From Emiliania huxleyi CCMP1516 (lineage: Eukaryota > Haptophyta > Isochrysidales > Noelaerhabdaceae), in the NCBI RefSeq assembly GCF_000372725.1, contig NW_005201287.1, forward strand, positions 465,081-529,080: a DNA stretch of 64,000 nucleotides, given 5' to 3'. Shown here piece after piece: positions 20,250 through 30,180 of this stretch. The number at the start of each line of letters is the position of its first letter. Within the stretch, counting starts at the first letter, position 1. Under the pieces are notes generated by a model that saw nothing but the letters and a program-made list of their open reading frames with translations, had not been told where the DNA came from and made no database searches. Position numbers and translations under genes: made by a program.

Positions 20250-21680
20250 CTACGCCCACACCTCGACGCTCTTGGGCAGCAGCTGGTTCGACTGGTCCTC
20301 TCCGTGGCCTAGGCAGCCGGTCTCACCCTCGCCCCAAGCAAAGATGGAACCGTCGGCGGTTATGGCAAGGCTGTGCGCGACTCCAGCCGCCACAGCGTTG
20401 ACGCGCTGGTCAGCAAAAGCCGCGACCTTCTTCGGCTGCAGCTGGTTGTGGCCGTCGCCGTGGCCCAACTGGCCATAGCGTCCAAAGCCCCAGCTCCAGA
20501 CGGCGCCGTCGGCGGTGAGGGCGAGGCTGTGAAGACCTCCAGCCGACACGGCGATGACGCGCCGCCCAGCGAAGGCCTCGACCTTCTTCGGCAGCAGCTG
20601 GCCCTGCGTGTCGCCGTGGCCCAGCTGGCCGTGGCCTCCCAAGCCCCAGCTCCAGACAGAGCCGTCGGCGGTGAGGGCGAGGTTGTGCATGTTTCCAGCC
20701 GACACAGCGACGACGCGCCGACCAGCAACGGCCTCGATCTTCTTCGGCAGCAGCTGGTCCTGCTGGTCGCCGTGGCCCAGCTTGCCAAAGATTCCATTGC
20801 CCCAGCTCCAGACGGCGCCGTCAGCGGTGAGGGCGAGGCTGTGGCTGCTTCCCGTCGAAACAGCGACGACGCGCTGGCCAGCCATGGCCTCGATCTTCAT
20901 GGGCAGCAGCTGATCCTGCTGGTCGCCGCGGCCCGGCTGCCTGCCTGAGTAGCGATTGCCCCAGCTCCAGACGGCGCCGTCCGCGGCGACGGCCAGGCTG
21001 AAACCATCTCCAGTCGACACAGCAACCACGCGCTGGCCCGCCAAGGCCTCGACCTTCTTCGGCTGCAGCTGGTGCTGCTCGTTGCCGTGGCCCAACTTGC
21101 CGGAGCCTCCATCGCCCCAGCTCCAGACAGTGCCGTCAGCGGCGAGGGCGAGGCTGTGGCTGTCTCCAGCCGACACGCTCACGGCGCGCTCGCCGCCCAG
21201 CGTCGAGGGGAGGCGGGTTGGCGTGTTGAGCCGCGTCACGCCCCCGCCGTGGCCCAGGAGCCCTGGAACCTCCACTTCCTCCTCATCGTCCTCGTCGTCC
21301 TCGTCCTCCTCGGGGTCTTCACTCTCCGCCTCACTGCCGCACGACGAGAGCCGCCCCTCGCCGTCGATAAAGAGGCTGCGCCGACTGCCTGCGGCCGCCC
21401 TCGCCGGCGGGTTGGACTCGCGCAGCAACGCAGCGGAGCACAGCCACCGCACGGCGCAGCTCTCGTCCTCTGGCTGCGCCGGCAGCTCGAAGCCGCGCTC
21501 TTGCGCCCGCAAGCGGATGCCCTCCCTCGCGAGCGAGGCGTGGAAGAGGAGGGAGACGGCCGCGACGCGAGCGATGTCGACGGCCTCGCAGCGAGAGACG
21601 ACGCGCACGAGGAGGTCCGTGGGGAGGTCGAGGAGGCGGGTGGGCGGCGGTTCTTCCGGCGAGGGAGCGGCGACCGACAT
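20250..21680 (-). CDS. F-box protein with RCC1 beta-propeller repeats
   Basis: Intact single exon of 476 residues. Residues 14-60 (LLDLPTDLLVRVVSRCEAVD, VAAVSLLFHASLA) form an F-box-like helix bundle. An acidic stretch (EDPEEDEDDEDDEEEVEV) follows near residues 118-135. From residue 165 seven RCC1 units of about 50 residues carry the core VVAVSxGxxHSLALTADGxVWSWGxGxxGxLGHGD, enough to close a propeller. F-box plus RCC1 suggests an SCF ubiquitin-ligase adaptor; this is inferred from domains. The repeats are very alike at DNA level, pointing to recent expansion or gene conversion. Confidence 0.88.
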   Translation of the reverse strand: MSVAAPSPEEPPPTRLLDLPTDLLVRVVSRCEAVDIARVAAVSLLFHASLAREGIRLRAQERGFELPAQPEDESCAVRWLCSAALLRESNPPARAAAGSRRSLFIDGEGRLSSCGSEAESEDPEEDEDDEDDEEEVEVPGLLGHGGGVTRLNTPTRLPSTLGGERAVSVSAGDSHSLALAADGTVWSWGDGGSGKLGHGNEQHQLQPKKVEALAGQRVVAVSTGDGFSLAVAADGAVWSWGNRYSGRQPGRGDQQDQLLPMKIEAMAGQRVVAVSTGSSHSLALTADGAVWSWGNGIFGKLGHGDQQDQLLPKKIEAVAGRRVVAVSAGNMHNLALTADGSVWSWGLGGHGQLGHGDTQGQLLPKKVEAFAGRRVIAVSAGGLHSLALTADGAVWSWGFGRYGQLGHGDGHNQLQPKKVAAFADQRVNAVAAGVAHSLAITADGSIFAWGEGETGCLGHGEDQSNQLLPKSVEVWA

Positions 21681-21732
21681 ACATGTGCAAGCGCGGAGAA
21701 AATTCTTTTTACATCTCGCACCCGGAAGCGGA

Positions 21733-22430
21733 ATGTTCGCTGCCGTGCTGCTTCACTGCACTCTGCTGCGCGCCTCGCGTATCGGCGCAAGCGCCACCGC
21801 CCCGCGCGGCCGCCGCCGCCGACGACGACTCCTTTGCCTCCCAAGAGCTGGCGCGCACGTGGGAGAGGACCGGCAAAGGGAAGCGATGCTGGCAGCCGGG
21901 TGATGCGACGGGGGACACCAGGGACGACGCGCGGCTCCTCTTCACCTCTTGGAGACTGACGCCCCTGCGGCTGCGCACGCGGCCAGGCTGCCTCGACTGC
22001 GTCCGCTGCCAGTTGGTGCTCTCGCACATCGGGCTACCCTTTCGGTGCGAGTCGGCATCTCAGACAACGCGGGCATCGCGGGCGTCGAGGAGATTTGTGA
22101 GTTTGCGGAGGCCATGGCGGCGACGATGCGGGACGTGACGCCGCTGGCGCCGCCCTCGGGCCGCGCGGAGGTGTTGGAGTGGCTGGAGGAGGCGAGGGCG
22201 GCGGCACTGGGCGGCGACGACGACCTGACGGGCTTGCTCGATCGCCTCGCCGGGCTGCTGGGCGGCGGTGGCGACGGCAGCGAGTCGAAGGTGCAGTTTG
22301 GGGCGAGGGCCGCGCAGCGGGCGCGGCTCGCCGCAGCCTATGCGAGCCTCTCCAACGGCGGCTTCGGGCTGGAGGATGCCGCCGCCCTAGCCGCACTGAG
22401 TGCTCTCGCGAGCAGGGCCGGGGGCAACAA
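21733..22430 (+). CDS. Glutaredoxin/GST-N-like protein
   Basis: Two reading frames read in succession give a thioredoxin-fold-like start (TRPGCLDCVRCQLVLSHIGLPF, about 21975-22040, with a C-x-x-C pair). After a frame change or small intron near 22045-22070 comes GVEEICEFAEAM, EVLEWLEEARAAALGG and LSNGGFGLEDAAALAALSAL. The order matches GrxB/GST-type proteins: redox motif, then a helical domain. The start is not fixed: ATG at 21733 gives a leader MFAAVLLHCTLLRASRIGA in another frame. It is divergently arranged with the F-box/RCC1 gene, about 50 bases apart. 22431-23050 shows no gene. Confidence 0.38.
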
Positions 22431-23050
22431 ATCAACTCTCTCTCACAGCAGACAGGCTCGACACAGGGTGCGGACTGGCGCACGTGCGCTAGCACTATCA
22501 CAGGCAAACCAAGAAAAAGAATGCCATAAAAAATTGCACAGCGCCTTCGCGCTTCGGTGTCTTCAGAGAGATAGGAAGAGGCAGTTTTCTGGCGCGGAAA
22601 AGAAACGAAGAGAAAACATACGGATTCATACGGACACAGCCTAATCGACGGCCCATAACGAGGGGCCGCGTCGCCCCTCGTGCTGTGCGCCTTTTGTGTG
22701 GTGCCAGTCCGTGCGCGTGCCACAGCCAGTCTGCTGTGAGAGGGGCGAGGCGGTGCCCGGTGCCGAGCGCAGGCGGAGCCCACAGTCTGTTTTCTCGTTT
22801 TTCGTCGTTCATGTTGTTGTTTTCTGTTAAATTCTTTTTCATGTACGCCGCGGGGTGCGCACCTGCGCACCGCCCGCGCCGAGGACGAGGAGCCTGAGCC
22901 AGAACGAGAATTGGAAGGGGAGGAGAGGCCGGAGCGGCGGAGGAGTTTGTCGGCCTCTTCGACGGCTCATAAGGGGTTGTTGTGCCTTTTGTTGTGCCAG
23001 ACTGCCAGTCCACAGTACGCGAGCTGGTCCCTCCCCAAGCGCCGCTTTCT

Positions 23051-24789
23051 CTAGGCGGCCGCCCCGAACAGCCCTTTCTCAGCGAGCAGACCCGCCGAGT
23101 TGCCGACGCCCGCGACGCCGACGAACTCGTCCACATCGCCGCCGCAAACAGCGAGCACCATCTCGCCGACGGCGCGCCTGTTCACAGAACAGGAACAGTG
23201 TGAAGAAAGGCGCTCTTCACACTCACAGGAAATCTCGCCACGGGCGCGCTTGACGATCGTGTCGCTCGAGCAGAGCTGCTGAACCAGCAGGGCACCGAGC
23301 GGCGCAGACTCGCCTGCTCACAGTTGTCTATGTGTGCATCCACAACCCCTTGGTGTCGACAGGCACCGAGCGGGCGGTGTCTCGCCGAGAGGTGCGTTCG
23401 GGTCTCGCCCCATCACGCCACCGCCGTCCTCCGCCTCGGGGAAGAGCGCCTGCCGAGATACAGCTAAGATATCGCCGAGAGATCGCCGAGGTACCCGCGT
23501 CGCCTCGGGGAAGAGCGCCTCGCGCATCTCCGCCGCCGCGGCCTTGTCCGCCTCGGCGACCCTCTGCGCCGCGAGCAGCGGCACGAGCAGCCGCCGGTCG
23601 CCTGTTGTGCGGCTGCCACGGGTGAAGACACGCTGCTCACATCCACAGCAGCGGCATAACCGGCCGCCGGTCGCCTGGTCGCTCCGACACTCCGCGAAGC
23701 AGAGGCGGCAGCAAGCTCACGACGGCGCGCCACGGCAAGCAGGTGGCCCCGGCCCCGCCTGGCGCCGCGACGACCAGCTGAAGGGCGGCCAGCTGCGCCT
23801 ATTCTCGACAGCGTGCGCAGTAGTACCGGCAACATCAGACGGCCAGCTGCAGGGCGGGTGAGTCGCGCCTCGCGCAGCGGCGCGTCCTCCCCGGCGGGGG
23901 TGGCGGAGGGGGCGTCAGCTACCGGCTCGACCGCCAGCATGGCCGCAACCTGCTCAGCCGCGGATGCGGCGAGGGCGGCGTCGCCGAGACTCCGCAGGCA
24001 GTTGAAGCCTGTTGGTCATTGAGATGCAGTCAGTACACCAGCCACTTGTATTCTGAAGGGCAGCAGGCAGTTGACGCCGGAGCGGGCGGCGTTCTCGCAC
24101 AAGCAGAGCAGCTGCGTGCGGGCGGCCCGCTCGGCGCCGTGGAGCTCCTTGGCCACCCATCCCACAAGGCGGAGCAGGACGCGGGCGAGGCGAGCGGAGG
24201 CACCCACTGCGCCGCCTTGGTCGGCGGCCGGAGGGAGGAGGGTGAGGCGGAAGGCGATCCGCGACCAGGCGACGAGCTGGCCGAGAGGGACGGCATCCGG
24301 AGTGGAGAGAGCGGCCGCGATGTGCTCCTCGGCGCGCAACTCTGAGCGGAGGGGCAGCGCTGCTCCGACACCGAAGGCATTCCCACGAATCACTAGGATA
24401 TTGTTGAGCAGGATGGACGCCTCGCGGGCGAGATGAGACCAGCCCGACGCGAGGCCGAGCTCAGACAGACCCGCCGCCCGGCCCGCGCTGAGGAGAACCG
24501 ACTCGTCGCAGAAGTCCTCGGTCGCCGTGCCGGTACGCGAGAGCAGGCGCAGCGCCAGGGCGGCGTCGGAAGCCAGTCCGGAAGCCTCGTCTTGCATCAG
24601 CGGGATCAGAGCGCGAACCACGACCTGCACTTGGGTCGCTGGATGCTGGCGACCACCGTCGGTCTGCTGCTGAGCAATGAACGTACTCAGCGCGGCGCCG
24701 ATTCGGGAGAGTTTGTTTTGTCCGATTCGGTCGACCTGCACGATATCCGCAGCTGGTTGCTCGCTCACCGCAGCCAAAAGTGCGTCCAT
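23051..24789 (-). CDS. RIC8: Ric-8/synembryn-like G-alpha chaperone and exchange factor
   Basis: Armadillo-type helical protein; Ric-8 proteins fold and activate heterotrimeric G-alpha subunits in the cytoplasm. Exon 1 (24789-24078) is all helices, including REASILLNNILVIRGNAFG and LLRLVGWVAKELHGAER. Exon 2 continues FNCLRSLGDAALAASAAEQV. Later exons give VAEADKAAAAEMREALFPE, LGALLVQQLCSSDTIVKRA and, most telling, VDEFVGVAGVGNSAGLLAEK, which corresponds to the conserved YTGYGNAAGLLA segment of Ric-8. Intron 24009-24077 is G|GCGTCAAC to ACAG|GCTTCAAC, a GC-AG intron with a GTCAACTGCCTGC/TTCAACTGCCTGC repeat at its edges. The total is shorter than animal Ric-8 (about 530 residues); exons 3-4 are approximate. 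Confidence 0.68.
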
Positions 24790-25143
24790 GGACGGGAAAG
24801 GTAGCAGCGCTCGAGCCGCCCTCCGATAGGTCGGCCCTACTCGACTTGTGGCGCCGGAATTCTTTTTCTTTAAAGTGTAGCTCTTACGAACGTACCGAAG
24901 GTGAACTGCTGACAGGGTTTGCGCTTTTCGTTAATGCTAGATCTAGCTCGCGCCTGTAAGCACCTGTCGACCTGTGTGGAAACAGAGTTTTCTTACTTTT
25001 CTTTTTGTAAAAGCAGCAGTTCACCCTCGGGTACGTACGTAAGAGCTTCATCACTGAAAAGTCACCCAGGGGAACCCGAAAGAAATATCGCGCTCGCCTT
25101 TCGGTTCCATCGAGCGGCACGTCACGGCGACTCGATTGCTCCG

Positions 25144-25716
25144 ATGGCGTCTGTCGCCTCCGGGGCAGCTATTATGCCTGGTCTGTGCCTTCCGCCCCGT
25201 GTGAGCTGGTCAGAAAATGCTACAACTTGCCACAACAGCAACGATCAGTGCAAGAACTTCCAATCGCTGGAGATATCGGTAGCGTCGCCGACTGCGTCCT
25301 CGACTGCGTACATGATGAAGGCGAAGCGCGTGATGGAGATTGGCATGTTCACGGGTTGCGGCGCCCTCACCATCGCCGAGGTCCCTTCGCCAGACTTTGG
25401 ATACACCACCACCACCTTCCCGCCATCATCGCCGCCGCCACCGCTGCCGCCACCGCCACCACTCCCGTCTCCGAGACCCCAATCAGCTCCCCCGTCTCTG
25501 CCTCCGAAGACAGCCATCATCACAGACGGGCAGTGCAAAGTCACAGCATCCGGCCTGTGCCTTGCGGCTCTGCACGGCCCCGAATTCGCTGATTGCCCGC
25601 CCCCATCGATCGGGTACTCGCGCAAAGAGCAACGGTATGTCGCCGTCCAGCCAAAGCGATGCGCGTGCGAGTTCCGCCTACTCGGTGGGGTGAGGTACTG
25701 CAGCCGCTCCGTCTGA
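25144..25716 (+). CDS. O-methyltransferase motif-I fragment fused to a Pro-rich tail
   Basis: 190-residue open frame. Residues 45-85 (MMKAKRVMEIGMFTGCGALTIAEV) match motif I (SAM-binding glycine loop) of caffeoyl-CoA-type O-methyltransferases. A Pro/Ser-rich stretch replaces the rest of the domain, then a Cys-containing end follows (FADCPPPSIGYSRKEQRY, KRCACEFRLLGGVRYC). The Pro-rich part may be an intron read through (gtccctt follows GCCGAG at about 25380), or the gene may be a broken copy. Motifs II and III are not seen. Confidence 0.4.
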   Translation: MASVASGAAIMPGLCLPPRVSWSENATTCHNSNDQCKNFQSLEISVASPTASSTAYMMKAKRVMEIGMFTGCGALTIAEVPSPDFGYTTTTFPPSSPPPPLPPPPPLPSPRPQSAPPSLPPKTAIITDGQCKVTASGLCLAALHGPEFADCPPPSIGYSRKEQRYVAVQPKRCACEFRLLGGVRYCSRSV

Positions 25717-25875
25717 CGGTGACGCTGACGGTGACGCGGGGAGGACACGTTTTTGCGTGCGAGAGACGCTGCACGCGTGTCCAGTACGTGTAAGTGTCAA
25801 GTACGTGCAAGTGTTCAGTACGTGCAAGTGTCCAATATTGCACAGGCGAATTCCAGAGTTCCTACACATCTATAC

Positions 25876-26020
25876 ACGTATAATCTTAGGGGACCCCTAG
25901 GCTTAAAAGGGTGGGCCCTGGGGCGCCTGCGGCTTAAACGGCTTAAAGCGGGCCATGGCCCATTTTAAGGCTGCCTGGGCCGCCGATTCCTTAAACGGTC
26001 TTAAACCCTTAAACGGCGCG
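25876..26020. repeat. TTAAACGG-rich block
   Basis: Contains cttaggggacccctagg, several cttaaacgg units and ggccatggcc. A similar block with cttaaacggtcttaaa and ggatcccctaagcg sits at 28288-28500. The two enclose the PAS gene and may be ends of one large element, but their orientation is not cleanly inverted. The remainder of 25717-26741 has gtacgtgcaagtg repeats (25790-25835) and ggctcggtat repeats (26395-26470). Confidence 0.45.
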
Positions 26021-26741
26021 GGAGAGCTCCCGAGGTCGATGGTCCGGGAGGCTCCCCCGGTAGACGCCGCGGAGGCCGGGAAGCTGGCTACAGTCAGCTA
26101 GCACGCGTGTCGCGTCCCCTATATGCGAGTATGGCTCCTGCCAGTGCACCAGACTTACAGATGTGTCTTCAGAGGCGGGTTTGTGCCCAATAACGGCAGT
26201 ATTGGAGAAAACGGCAGTAACCCAGCGACGCATGCCGGCGAGGCCGCCCCCTGTGGGTGGGCCGAGCGGCGTCGGCCATCGCCGAAGCTCGAGGGTGGCT
26301 CCCCAGTGTGCGAGGGACAGAACTCAGGCGAGACGATGGTAAGACAAAACCCCGACAAAGCGAGTATCCGCTCCGCGGCGCAACCCCTCTCGGGAGGCTC
26401 GGATGGCTCGTGGAGGCTCGGTATGGCTCGGTATGGCTCGCCTCGGTATGGCTCGGGCTCGGGGTGGGTGGGATAGCTCGGGATGGTTTGCGTTGAGGGG
26501 CTCCCCTTCCGCGGGGGGGGGGGCTCACAGATGGTTTCAATGCAGTAAAAGGCGCTATGGTCAGCTCTGCGCGCCAAACGTACAAAGGTCCAAGTAACGG
26601 ACTGACGAGAACAAGGTTACCTACGGTACATCGTCATCGCGCGGCAGGCATGCACGCGTGTACAGCCGCGTAGACCAAATCCCACGCGCGACGTAATCTA
26701 ACCCTCACGCCAGCTTAAGAATCGATCTCTCTAACCCTCCC

Positions 26742-27746
26742 TCACGCAAGCCCTGCTCGGAGCTCCTCGAGCTCCTCTTGCGCGCGCGCGAGATCAGCCG
26801 CCAAGCGACTGCGGGTGGCGTCATGCGCCGCGCACTCCTCTCTGAGCAGCGCAGCGAGCAGGGCGACTTCTCCATCCGGCTGGGCGCGGGCATTCTCGGG
26901 TCGCTCGGGCACCTGCTGGGCGTGATCGAGCATGGAGGCGCTCCGGTCGGGCGCGCTGCATTTGTGCGCTTCTTCCGAGTGCGTCGAAGCCTCGCCGCGT
27001 GCCTCGGTAAGTGTCGGATCCTCGCTCTCGAGCTCACTCACGTGCGCGAGTCGCTGCACCGCCTCGCCGAGCCGGCTCTGATCGGAACGGCCAGAAGACC
27101 GCGGTCCCTCCCGCCAGAGTATGGCAGGGAAGAGCGACGTGTGGTCGAGGGAGCACGAGCGGCCGTCGCCAGGAAGGTTGTACATGCGCTCCTCGGCAGA
27201 GCGCGTAAGCAGGTCCGTGAAGCCGCCCACCGCGGAGTCGAGGGACCGGGCAGGTGGATCGTGCAAGTCGTCGTCGAGCGAGCGGCAGCAGATATTCGTG
27301 GGTGTGGAACCGAGCGTACCCTCGGTCACGTAGAGCACGCGGCCGCCGGGGCAGCGCACCAGCTCCGCCGTCACGTGCTGCAGGAAGGGCACTTGGCGCT
27401 TGGTGTAGTTGACAATCTGCATGGTCGCACTCCCAGTGGACAGGAGCTCCTGGGTGAATCGCGACGCCAGCCGGCGATCGGACCCTGGGCCCTGCAGGAT
27501 CTTTGGCGGCGCGCCGATGCACTCGCGCCCCCATCCGCAGTGATTGAGCCACGCACTGTTGGCTGCAACGATCCCGAATGGCGGCTCGGAGTCAACCACA
27601 ATCGTGAGGCACGGCGAGCGTCCGACGCGGAGGTGCAGCGAATCGGGCGCGATCTTGCGCGTTGGCGAGTGCCAGATCGACCCGTGCGCGTCGGTGCTCG
27701 ACGCGGCCGCTTTCGCCGCGGCCCAGGCGTCGACTGCGGCTTGCAT
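26742..27746 (-). CDS. PAS/LOV-like domain protein with coiled-coil C-terminus
   Basis: Single exon of 334 residues. Residues 45-135 align with a LOV-type PAS core: FGIVAANSAWLNHCGW, CIGAPPKILQGPGSD, then MQIVNYTKRQVPFLQHV. In photoactive LOV domains the string before LQG is NCRFLQG; here it is PPKILQG, so the flavin-adduct cysteine is absent. The last 50 residues (LLAALLREECAAHDATRSRL, RAQEELEELR) predict a coiled coil. No kinase or DNA-binding domain is present. It may be a redox or ligand sensor or a dimerising scaffold. Confidence 0.7.
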   Translation of the reverse strand: MQAAVDAWAAAKAAASSTDAHGSIWHSPTRKIAPDSLHLRVGRSPCLTIVVDSEPPFGIVAANSAWLNHCGWGRECIGAPPKILQGPGSDRRLASRFTQELLSTGSATMQIVNYTKRQVPFLQHVTAELVRCPGGRVLYVTEGTLGSTPTNICCRSLDDDLHDPPARSLDSAVGGFTDLLTRSAEERMYNLPGDGRSCSLDHTSLFPAILWREGPRSSGRSDQSRLGEAVQRLAHVSELESEDPTLTEARGEASTHSEEAHKCSAPDRSASMLDHAQQVPERPENARAQPDGEVALLAALLREECAAHDATRSRLAADLARAQEELEELRAGLA

Positions 27747-28012
27747 GATGAAGAACAGAGCCGAAGAACAGAGCCGATGAGAAGATGGTCGACAGAGCGC
27801 TCTGCGTGACGTGTTCCTTGTTACCTCGGGCGGTCCCCTACCAAACCAACCACACGTGTCCCTCGCTTGCGCGCGGGCGCGTCAACTGATTTTCATTGAC
27901 CGACGCCTGTCGCGACTCGCGAGCACCCTTAGACAGAGGGAGGGGACACCTGAGCGCGTGTTTGCGTCCTCCGAGGGCGGCGATTAATTAGGAAAGCGCA
28001 CTGCAAACAGCT

Positions 28013-28276
28013 TTACCCGAGTGGTCCAAGAATACAGCTACCAAACAGCTTTACGTACGGGACAACCAACAAGAAAAGAACGGCGTGAACATAACTGGTA
28101 CTGGTGTGAGACTGTAGGAATTCGATCGCGCCGTCCCTCCGTCGGCCGCGCTCCGCGCCGCCCGCCGCGTGCTCGTCGTGCCGCGCCTGCAGGTCGGTGA
28201 GCAGCGCCGTCGTGTGCTCGTGCGACTGCGTGAGCGTCGCCAGCTGGGCCGCCGCGTGCTCGTACGCGCGCGCCAT
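28013..28276 (-). CDS. Short coiled-coil peptide with C-terminal membrane segment
   Basis: 87 residues. The first half is helical with heptad character (AAAQLATLTQSHEHTTALLTDL); the end (VHAVLFLLVVPYVKLFGSCI) is hydrophobic, as in tail-anchored proteins. It is short, has no recognised family and begins at the edge of a TTAAACGG-rich block, so it may be the 3' exon of something larger or a remnant. 28277-28619 has no gene. Confidence 0.3.
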   Translation of the reverse strand: MARAYEHAAAQLATLTQSHEHTTALLTDLQARHDEHAAGGAERGRRRDGAIEFLQSHTSTSYVHAVLFLLVVPYVKLFGSCILGPLG

Positions 28277-28619
28277 GACGGACGATTTTCTTAAACGGTC
28301 TTAAAAGAGCTAAGAGGGACCCCCCGTGCCTGCAATCTCTTAAATGGCAATTTAAGCCCCCAAACCTCCTCATTTCTTAAAAGCTCTTAAAAAATCCAAG
28401 AGAGGGGTCGGGGGGCGGGAGAATCCAAAAAAGCCGTCCAAAAAGCCACAAAAAGCCAGAAATCCGGCCCTCAGAACCCTTGGGATCCCCTAAGCGTATA
28501 ATACGCACAAATAGCACGTCTCTATAGAGCCGTACACGGCTTTCCTTGTCAATCCGCGTTTTTGGTAAGGGCTAGTTCCATTTCACTGTGGCACAGCGCG
28601 CGTTACTGTTGTGGCCTAA

Positions 28620-29180
28620 AGTCTGGGCAGGTTGTGAGGATCACGATGCCGGCGTGAACACGACTAACTGACGGATCCGCTCCTGACAGTCGCACGCGCC
28701 GCGCTGCGGCGCGTGCGACTGTCTTTGTTTGAAGTTAAAAGTCGAATCAGAGCGCCGTCGGCGCTGATCCTCGTTTTCCTCCCACGGACCGCCCGTCCGG
28801 GACCGCTCCGGGACGCACGCCGGCGAAGCACCATCAAGCTGCTGTACGGCCCCGGAATCGCCTTCCCAGGCTTAGCTAGACTGAGAGATATTGTGGACAT
28901 GATTGGTCTCTAGAAATATACACTGACACTGAACCTCCAAGAGCTCGTCCCGGTCCGTCACGGCCATCCTCGGCCTCCGGAGGGCCCCCGGCCGCGGCGC
29001 GGCGCGGCGGAGTCACAAATCCGACGGCAGAGCACCGGGACGCGGTCGGGCGATCTGAGGCCCAACTAGGCGAATGCACATTGCCCATCCAGGGCTATCA
29101 CCTGGACTTATCAACAGGCGCCTGCGGCGCCGTACTCAGGAGCTGCTGCTCCTGCTGCTCCAACCTGTTCACACTTTCGT
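28620..29180 (+). repeat. Dispersed repeat E, copy 1
   Basis: About 560 bases beginning near tgggcaggttgtgagga and ending near cctgttcacactttcgta. Other copies: 41470-41699 joined to 42547-42870 (interrupted), and 56640-57195 (inverted). It carries a perfect 18-bp hairpin at 28685-28723 and a short minus-strand frame shared by the copies (ISLSLAKPGEAIPGPYSSLM then VLRRRASRSGP). It also has conserved blocks gggctatcacctggac and caacaggcgcctgcggcgcc. Class unknown. Confidence 0.85.
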
Positions 29181-29244
29181 ACGAGTACATGTTACAAAAC
29201 CTTGATTTGACCATTTGCGCCAGTTGGTACCTCTCGGTGCCTTC

Positions 29245-29337
29245 CAGAGGCAGCTGCGACCCCGCCGAGTGGACGGGCGCACACGGCAGGTGGCGCGGTG
29301 TGCGCCCGTCTACTCGGCGGGATCGCAGCTGCCTCTG
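29245..29337. repeat. 40-bp inverted repeat (large palindrome)
   Basis: Left arm 29245-29284 (cagaggcagctgcga..) pairs with right arm 29298-29337 (..tcgcagctgcctctg) with very few mismatches across a 13-base loop. Weaker pairing continues outward (ttggtacctctc against gagatgtaccaa). No clear gene follows up to 30180. Confidence 0.88.
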
Positions 29338-30180
29338 CGCGTCCTGGAGATGTACCAAATCGTCGCCGCCGGAGACGACTCGACGCCGCTGAGATCGGAG
29401 ATCAAGCTCTGACAGGTCGCACGTCGCTCCTTTGACGCCGACGTGACTCACCCGTGCAGATCACATCAGGACACGGTCTCGACACGCTCGGTACGACGCC
29501 TGCGACCCGTCTTGGGTCAGGTGGCACGACGCTCATCGCGCCTGCCAGCGCTGCCGTGCAGGTTGCCACGACGAGGTCGAGCACGCTTCTATACGCTCGC
29601 CCAGCCTTCCTTTCCATCCCATTAGGCAGCCTGGGAACGGTGGCGGTCAGAGGCAAAGCCTGCGAGGGGTGGTGGAACCACATGTCACGGCTACCGCCGG
29701 CTCGACCCCACGATAGCCTCCGGAGGCTGACTTTGAGGCACAATCATCGGACGACGTCGGCGAGTTGAGTCGCGCTCGCGGTAGCCAGATGACCTCTCAT
29801 ACTAGTATCATCGGCCATGGCCGCAGGAAGCGCGGGGGATTCCGCTGGGAGCAACACGGAGCTCCGTTGGACGCGTTTTCAAGATTAGCGTGTCAGAGTG
29901 AATTGGAACTAGCCAAGAAGATCGCAATGTTCCCATCTGGTGCTCTCTTTTCTGACATTTTTAAAGCCGTAACTCATAACGCCAAGGTGCGTGTCCTTCA
30001 CCTCGCCGCGTGTCGTACACACGTGCGCGCACACACCGTGTGTCGTTCCTCTTGGATGCGTCGCTTGATGACTTGGGGGACTCGGCCCTTGCGACTGGTC
30101 CGCCTCCCCGCCCTCCACCCCCCGCCCCTCTCACTCTCCGCCATCGCCAAGCGTCTACCCCGATGCCAACCCCCCCCCTT

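Noticed and set aside
28620..29180. Spliceosomal snRNA (U1 or U2) within repeat E
   Set aside because: None of the invariant U1, U2, U5 or U6 strings is present.
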